Shown here: positions 46,401-50,262 of the stretch, one piece after another | Numbering within the stretch: the stretch's first letter is position 1 | Layout of the letters: every line of letters starts with the position of its first letter | Source of the DNA: Myxococcales bacterium | Lineage (GTDB): Bacteria; Myxococcota; UBA727; GCA-2721815 | Length of the DNA: 50,262 nt | Direction: 5' to 3' | Assembly (NCBI GenBank): GCA_002721815.1 | Contig: PBLQ01000029.1 | Coordinates: 1-50,262, forward strand | Made by a program: the position numbers and the translations under genes | Notes under the pieces: model-generated | Told to the model about the DNA's origin: nothing | What the model saw: the letters and a program-made list of their open reading frames with translations, nothing else | Databases searched by the model: none

Positions 46401-48644
46401 GATTTCTTCACAACACCCAAATCGCAGCATGCAGTCTTCTTCGGTATCGTAAGCAGGATAATGTGGGTTGTTTGCAAGGGTGCATTTCTTCGCTTTATAG
46501 GGCATGTCGATCAACGGCATGCAGGTGGCCCGCGAACCAGTGATGCCGATATCATTATCATAGCGGTGCCGAAACCCAAGCCAACGACCGGTGTTATCAT
46601 GACCAAAACTGTCGTTCACCAAGTGCGAAAACAAGCCACCCACCTGAGTGCCTTTTTTGTGTAGTTTGAGAAGGTCTTGTAAAGCCTCTCCCATTCGTTT
46701 GTAAAATGCGGGGCGGTACATGATCGGGTTCGTAGTGAGATTGGGGATTTGTTCGTAGGCGTCGCTAGGATCGTTGTTTGAAGCGACGCTAGAGATGAGC
46801 CCCCCTATGGCATCAACCAGGTCTTCCTCTTCGAAGGTCTGACCCTCGAGCAGTCCTTTATACTCACTGGCTGATGGATATTCACCAGTCAATGTAAAGG
46901 TCGCACGATGGTAAAGCTCTGCAGCGCTGTATTCCACCGCCCCCTCATAAGGACTGTTAAATAAATACTCGCTTTCAGTGGGGCAGGATTTATTTTCATT
47001 GATACGGTCGATCAGCTCCCACATCAGGTAAAAGTCTTCGGAGCCCGGCTCGATCAGCTTGCCCCCGCCGTGCCCATAGGGCTTATCCATATCCTCAATT
47101 AAATCGGGCTGCATCAGGCCTGCGGGCTTAGCCAAAATATAAGGGACCTGCTCTTGACCGTTGTAGCGCTCATAAAAAACGCCACCTGCTGGTCCACTCA
47201 GGTTTCCTATCTGGTCAAGATTGACCGTAATGAAATCATCGCCTTGACCATTGACTGGCTCACTTTCTAGAACACCAAACCAGGTGTTGTATTCTCGAGC
47301 AATACCATATTCGTTATGACAACCGGTACACTTGGTAAAAACGGGCCCCATAATTTCGCGGGTAAAAAAGGTGCGCGCATTTTGACAGGCGGTAAATGAA
47401 GCTTCGAGATTATCGTATAAACCGACCCAGCCTTGGCTTTCGTTGTTTTGGGCAAATACATCAATGTAAATGGTCCCTGTACGGGCCGCACTCACCTGGC
47501 AAATCACTTTCCCGGTAGCGTCTGTTAAGCCTGGGCTGCTTGTATTACAGCTTTCTACGTTGACCGAAGTCCCAGACACGGTCAGTTTCACCTTTGCACC
47601 AGAGATGGGAGCGACGGTATTGGAATTTCCAAAACCACTGGCCGTTGATTTCATCACCGTCACTTCTATGGCATGGGTCATGAGACCATCGGCCTCCACT
47701 TCATAACCGTCATCTTCATTGGTCACCAAAAAGACATCAGAGCCATTGATATCAATGTCAGCGCCATGGGCCACGATAACGCCGGCATCCTCTTGAGGCG
47801 CCACGGGCAAACCGGCATCTTCGTTGTCCAGCTGAGTGCCCGCGTCCAGACTTCCCTCGAAACTCTCGTCTTCTATATAAAGCAACCACTCGTAGACTTG
47901 CTCAACGGAAATACTCGTATTCCCCGAATGGGATAAGTCCTCGAAGCTTTGTCCTGGAGGCATTTGGGTGTAGCCGTTATTTGAAGTGGCCGTTCCTTGG
48001 TTAATGAGCAGCAAATAAAGTTGACTGTTGTCAGGGTCGCCCGGAACCACAAAATCAAGATCATCTACCAGTAAGCTTTTAAAGGCATCAAGATTTTGAA
48101 AATAGGAGTTATAATAATGACATTGGGCGCAAGAGGCTGACAAACCCTCATAAATTTCTTCGGTGGTAAGTACATCTGAAAACCACACCCCGGCATCGAC
48201 AGGTGTTTCTAAAACAGCTCCCGCGTCTGCTACTTCGGGTGCAGTGCTTGCGCCAGCATCTATAACAATCGGGGTATCGTCGTTGCCAGCATCGAAAACA
48301 ATCGGTGTTCCTTCATCACCAGCATCAATAGGTTCTTCCATGGTTCCCGCATCTTGACCCAATGCGTCCCCCTCTAAGCCCGCGTCAGATACCGGGGGCG
48401 TTGCCGTTGAACCAGAGTCGAGCATTGGGGGTGTTGAGGGGGGCCCCGCATCATCCACCGGCGAACTGCTGACTGCTCCCGAGTCAACCGTCGAGGAGGG
48501 CAAAGAAGAGCCGGCGTCTTTTGCTGACGATTGAGGCTGGGGCACAGGCTGTGGCTTAGGTGCTTCATCGGGCTCCGCAGAAGGACAACCCGTAAATATT
48601 ATCAGACAACTCGCAATCATTCGCATTTGGTGCCCGCGAACCAT
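43470..48644 (-). CDS. Large lipoprotein with three CxxCH motifs and a DAG/DSG linker
   Basis: This 1,724-residue lipoprotein has the lipobox FTGC (Cys20). Residues 21-160 are a low-complexity linker in which DAG and DSG recur. Heme-type motifs are CAQCH (Cys172), CTGCH (Cys439) and CRVCH (Cys1120). The first lies in a planctomycete-type cytochrome segment (VVPGDPDNSQLYLL...MPPG). The third is followed by AVMDPVG, the signature found in DUF1588/DUF1592-type proteins. An immunoglobulin-like (Big-1-type) region lies at about 315-410. Many further Cys pairs lie at 730-960. GGAGG lies 6 nt before the ATG. Electron transfer at the cell surface with the DUF1501 partner is inferred; covalent heme is not proven, and some CxxCH sites could be disulfides. 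Confidence 0.85.
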   Translation of the reverse strand: MVRGHQMRMIASCLIIFTGCPSAEPDEAPKPQPVPQPQSSAKDAGSSLPSSTVDSGAVSSSPVDDAGPPSTPPMLDSGSTATPPVSDAGLEGDALGQDAGTMEEPIDAGDEGTPIVFDAGNDDTPIVIDAGASTAPEVADAGAVLETPVDAGVWFSDVLTTEEIYEGLSASCAQCHYYNSYFQNLDAFKSLLVDDLDFVVPGDPDNSQLYLLLINQGTATSNNGYTQMPPGQSFEDLSHSGNTSISVEQVYEWLLYIEDESFEGSLDAGTQLDNEDAGLPVAPQEDAGVIVAHGADIDINGSDVFLVTNEDDGYEVEADGLMTHAIEVTVMKSTASGFGNSNTVAPISGAKVKLTVSGTSVNVESCNTSSPGLTDATGKVICQVSAARTGTIYIDVFAQNNESQGWVGLYDNLEASFTACQNARTFFTREIMGPVFTKCTGCHNEYGIAREYNTWFGVLESEPVNGQGDDFITVNLDQIGNLSGPAGGVFYERYNGQEQVPYILAKPAGLMQPDLIEDMDKPYGHGGGKLIEPGSEDFYLMWELIDRINENKSCPTESEYLFNSPYEGAVEYSAAELYHRATFTLTGEYPSASEYKGLLEGQTFEEEDLVDAIGGLISSVASNNDPSDAYEQIPNLTTNPIMYRPAFYKRMGEALQDLLKLHKKGTQVGGLFSHLVNDSFGHDNTGRWLGFRHRYDNDIGITGSRATCMPLIDMPYKAKKCTLANNPHYPAYDTEEDCMLRFGCCEEIGNHDNLNQYIPPLDNGQGPKCGQYNSADEETCNAAPGCESRFQGTSFNELGFFVHPPGELEELIDWSDEGAELRLDYRSRDLDSIYYGYCFTGRVWRNNTYCTDTCPNAGDLCHNGKCYYVRDFCSMDSDLSDLDSRGFVEGTLYAADSQIVIPEGTPWMKKEPRRLINQDDPATATSETYYHNNSWFITPWECRHSFCVAGHQLANEGMQSQSNKLMEHILKNPVGESFNNDFRSILTSEHYVFNPYVAYIYGLDVNSKVDLNGRITDDGSGTPLFDNPLDQNEWRRIHFEDITGPGNRVAELGRIPSVAGVLTMPTFLKRYFTTSTNLNRTRSKEVNEKFLAVDIMSLVDFTVDPNQALPENQTMNGFSCRVCHAVMDPVGAHFLNYTQKLNSPNATYRHPSNSRPGRILFNKDHGNEGECATTSFQSPDELCTQSDRKDEEECVRGPCFKGSMLGRDYGFGSSDTWLDENDETPRALPALAQKITEDKRFSLAIVRWLHETLLGLKPMKPPKDRYHEDYDDMVEAYVAQYNEIERVRQIFEDTGYDLRAAISAMITGPIFKVKKAKTNRANVFKYAGVGAGQRLIPEQLNRKLKDVLGYPWEGTTNKSSDGTVELLDHHRAYYLMYGGVDNENVLERDRDPNPISAAIARRMAVQMSCLVVPQEFSHENLNDRQLFQLVDIDTTDETLLREQIQWLFLALHGKFYGTDNIEIDAALDLLLNNKNVLDAAAPEDCEAHLEMHTEARTVFDTDISAMANESTMDFVNHAGCLENLYGDGWIRQLNQGLLVIVANDYNTCSAENNLDVALDEGETITSYGHYYISFFEEDFNAYGCTTPTVFLDAMGPQVLLNYAIDLCYLENNGIALPNDYAPSDASHSFNALLIYRWLMGIGIIQESEPYTYGAFQSCSAIDSLLQDTVFPSQCNASKDYYTNENLDSLTERRVINSDADTDSMVRAWQLLLTAMLSDYAFLYE

Positions 48645-48662
48645 GCATCACCTCCCTATTCT

Positions 48663-48692
48663 ATGCTATCGAACCGCAATTTAATCTGTCAA
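48663..48692 (-). promoter_or_regulatory. Candidate promoter of the CxxCH lipoprotein operon
   Basis: On the minus strand a perfect -35 TTGACA (48692-48687) is followed after 18 bp by TAGCAT (48668-48663). The expected start point falls beside the AGGGAGG ribosome site, so the leader would be only about 12 nt long, which is unusually short. Confidence 0.4.
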
Positions 48693-48720
48693 ACCGGCAA
48701 GGCCAATCACGGGCAAATAT

Positions 48721-48735
48721 ATTTCGGGTCGAAAT
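48721..48735. promoter_or_regulatory. Perfect 15-bp palindrome, possible operator
   Basis: ATTTCG-GGT-CGAAAT has 6-bp perfect arms and lies about 30 bp upstream of the -35 box of the minus-strand operon, in the divergent gap shared with the right-edge lipoprotein gene. A bound dimer could serve either gene. The remainder of the 343-bp gap holds no recognised gene. Confidence 0.3.
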
Positions 48736-48895
48736 GAGGTTTACGATTCCGAAACAGCACATCAATAAAGATGCAGCGATGCTCGGTGACCTCTGATACG
48801 ACCCAAGCAAGAAATATTTTTCAATTGCCAAGGATGCGCCCAAATTCTCCAACCTCTCGAAAACAAACTGTTTTAATTTTCAAAGTTTCCATAGG

Positions 48896-48912
48896 GCTGC
48901 GTGTCCCGCAGC
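48896..48912 (+). promoter_or_regulatory. Short GC hairpin upstream of the right-edge lipoprotein gene
   Basis: GCTGCG-TGTCC-CGCAGC is a perfect 6-bp stem about 75 nt before the ATG. A T run starts 10 nt later, too far for a standard terminator. It may be an RNA leader hairpin or an operator. Confidence 0.2.
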
Positions 48913-48987
48913 AGAACAACTATTTTTACAGGAGATCCTCGTTAAAAATTAGTCCCTTGTGTATCCTATCAGAACGTGGGGATAGAT

Positions 48988-50262
48988 ATGAACAAACGAA
49001 ATCAACATGTTTTTGCTTTTTTGTTTTTAGGGTTCCTAGGACTGGGCTGTGGCCTGCCTGATCCTGCCGGTCCGGACGAACCAGCAGCGGGCCAAGAGGT
49101 CACTACCATTGATGCTGGCCAATCCATTGCAAACGACAGCTCAATACCCGATGCGGGACAAGCCATCACACCGCCGCCACCCGCCATCGACGCCGGGTCC
49201 ACAACACCGGTTCCAACCGTTCCAGATTCGGGCACACCTGTCACGCCTCCCGTGACGGATGCCGGCGTGACATCTACGCTGGGTACCGCCGATGGAGGTC
49301 CGCCCGAATGTAGCTCATCGAGCCAATGCGCTCTCGACGTGCCCTACTGTGATCCGCAATCCAATACCTGCGTGCCCTGCACCATCTCCTGTGCGGCCAA
49401 CAGCCACTGTGAAGTCAATGCCAATGAATCCCAAACATGTGTGTGCAACGAAAACCATGTCTTGGATGCGCAGGACAACTGCATCCCGAGATGTGCTTCT
49501 AACGAAGAATGCGATCTGGAAAATGAACCGATCTGTGATGCCATTTCAGGCCTATGTCGCGCATGCGCCTCAGGAGAGTGCCTGAACGACGAGAAGCCTT
49601 ATTGTAACCTCACATTGGGCTCTTGCTGGGATCCTTGCAGTGAAATGGCTTGCGAAAACTATCAGAATACTTACTGCGCCATTAACGATGCAGCCGATAT
49701 GGCCAGTTGCGAATGTGTCTCAGGCGCCAGCCCGGTTGGCGATGACAGTGGCAACTGCGCTTACGACGATGATAACTCATGCACTAGCAATGCGGATTGT
49801 GAAGATCCACTTCTTCCTGTTTGTAATGACGCTTCGGCCTGTAGCAATCCGTGCGATGCCACATCCTGTCATGCCAACGAAACGTGTACCCTAAACGACG
49901 CTCTGCTCCCCTTTTGTGATTGCACAACCGGGTTTTATCGAAGCGATAATGGGTCCTGTATTCTCAATGGGACCTGCGGCAACAATGGCGATTGCAATGA
50001 AGACGTCCCCCTATGCCAAGCTGCTCAATGCGTTGACCCATGCGCAAATGCGTGCGATGCCAACGAAGACTGCACCCTCCTCACTGATCTTTCCATTGAA
50101 TGTGAATGTGCAGTCGGCTTTGAAGATCCTGATGAAGATGGCACGTGTACGCTCGCGTGCACCGATACACCCTGCGCCGAACATGCCTCTTGTTACAATC
50201 TCGGCGGTACGCCCACCTGTATTTGTGACATGGGTTTTACTGGCGACGGTTCGAGCTGCATC
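48988..50262 (+). CDS. Lipoprotein with DAG/DSG linker and EGF-like repeats, 3' end off the right edge
   Basis: 425 residues are visible and the frame is open at the window edge. The leader ends in the lipobox GLGC (Cys20). Residues 25-100 are a linker with recurring DAG, DSG and ADGG. From about 103 to the edge come Cys-rich repeats: short CxxCxNxDC-type units alternate with EGF-like modules, for example CAEHASCYNLGGTPTCICDMGF at the end. GTGGGGA lies just before the ATG. It resembles the EGF part of the giant protein at the left of the window, and its own full size is unknown. A surface-exposed structural or adhesive role is inferred. Confidence 0.9.
   Translation, partial: MNKRNQHVFAFLFLGFLGLGCGLPDPAGPDEPAAGQEVTTIDAGQSIANDSSIPDAGQAITPPPPAIDAGSTTPVPTVPDSGTPVTPPVTDAGVTSTLGTADGGPPECSSSSQCALDVPYCDPQSNTCVPCTISCAANSHCEVNANESQTCVCNENHVLDAQDNCIPRCASNEECDLENEPICDAISGLCRACASGECLNDEKPYCNLTLGSCWDPCSEMACENYQNTYCAINDAADMASCECVSGASPVGDDSGNCAYDDDNSCTSNADCEDPLLPVCNDASACSNPCDATSCHANETCTLNDALLPFCDCTTGFYRSDNGSCILNGTCGNNGDCNEDVPLCQAAQCVDPCANACDANEDCTLLTDLSIECECAVGFEDPDEDGTCTLACTDTPCAEHASCYNLGGTPTCICDMGFTGDGSSCI

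Noticed and set aside
1-50262. tRNA, rRNA, insertion sequences, phage genes, defence systems
   Set aside because: No T-loop consensus, rRNA segment, transposase, integrase or known defence gene was seen when reading both strands by eye; weak ones could have been missed.

Overview
The window looks like chromosomal DNA of an uncultured, aerobic, Gram-negative bacterium related to Myxococcota or Bradymonadota. The clues are arrays of cysteine-rich CDDGN-type repeats (the DUF4215 / myxobacterial disulfide-repeat family), several lipoproteins with Asp-Ala-Gly-rich linkers after the lipobox, planctomycete/myxobacterial-type CxxCH and DUF1501 proteins, twin-arginine leaders, a heme A synthase and an azurin-like lipoprotein. 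This placement is an inference from gene content. No rRNA, tRNA, CRISPR array, insertion sequence or prophage was recognised.

Layout. (1) 1-16485, minus: one uninterrupted reading frame for a giant secreted mosaic protein of at least 5,494 residues. It has a BNR-like head, two DUF4215 arrays split by an F5/8C plus LamG island, then EGF, LamG and ephrin-receptor/TNFR-like modules, and it runs off the left edge. (2) 16.7-24.1 kb: mixed housekeeping genes (CaiB-family CoA-transferase, ApaG, DUF1761 membrane protein, azurin-like lipoprotein, TetR plus SGNH lipoprotein, Mpo1-like protein, TruC-like pseudouridine synthase). Between two good terminators lies about 330 nt of structured, gene-free DNA (20220-20553) that looks like a small-RNA gene. 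(3) 24.1-28.0 kb, minus: a PaoABC-like molybdenum hydroxylase operon with the 2Fe-2S and molybdenum subunits fused behind a Tat leader, an FAD subunit and a small cysteine protein. (4) 28.1-36.3 kb, plus: an ABC1/UbiB-family kinase-like protein and an alpha/beta-hydrolase lipoprotein, then an operon of a duplicated DUF1538 membrane protein with two PII-like regulators, followed by an SDR, a CPBP-family protein and a GNAT. (5) 36.3-38.1 kb, minus: heme A synthase and a periplasmic TPR-like protein. (6) 38.2-41.8 kb, plus: a tight operon of two envelope proteins, a MoxR ATPase and a CoxE-type VWA protein. (7) 41.8-48.6 kb, minus: a 1,724-residue lipoprotein with three CxxCH motifs and its Tat-exported DUF1501 partner. 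(8) 48988 to the right edge: the start of another lipoprotein with EGF-like repeats.

Three themes stand out. The first is very large secreted or surface proteins built from disulfide-rich, partly eukaryote-like modules at both ends of the window. The second is redox chemistry in the envelope: molybdenum hydroxylase, azurin-like protein, CxxCH lipoprotein and heme A synthase. The third is a transporter-like DUF1538 protein under apparent dual PII-type control, with a promoter framed exactly by an 8-bp inverted repeat.
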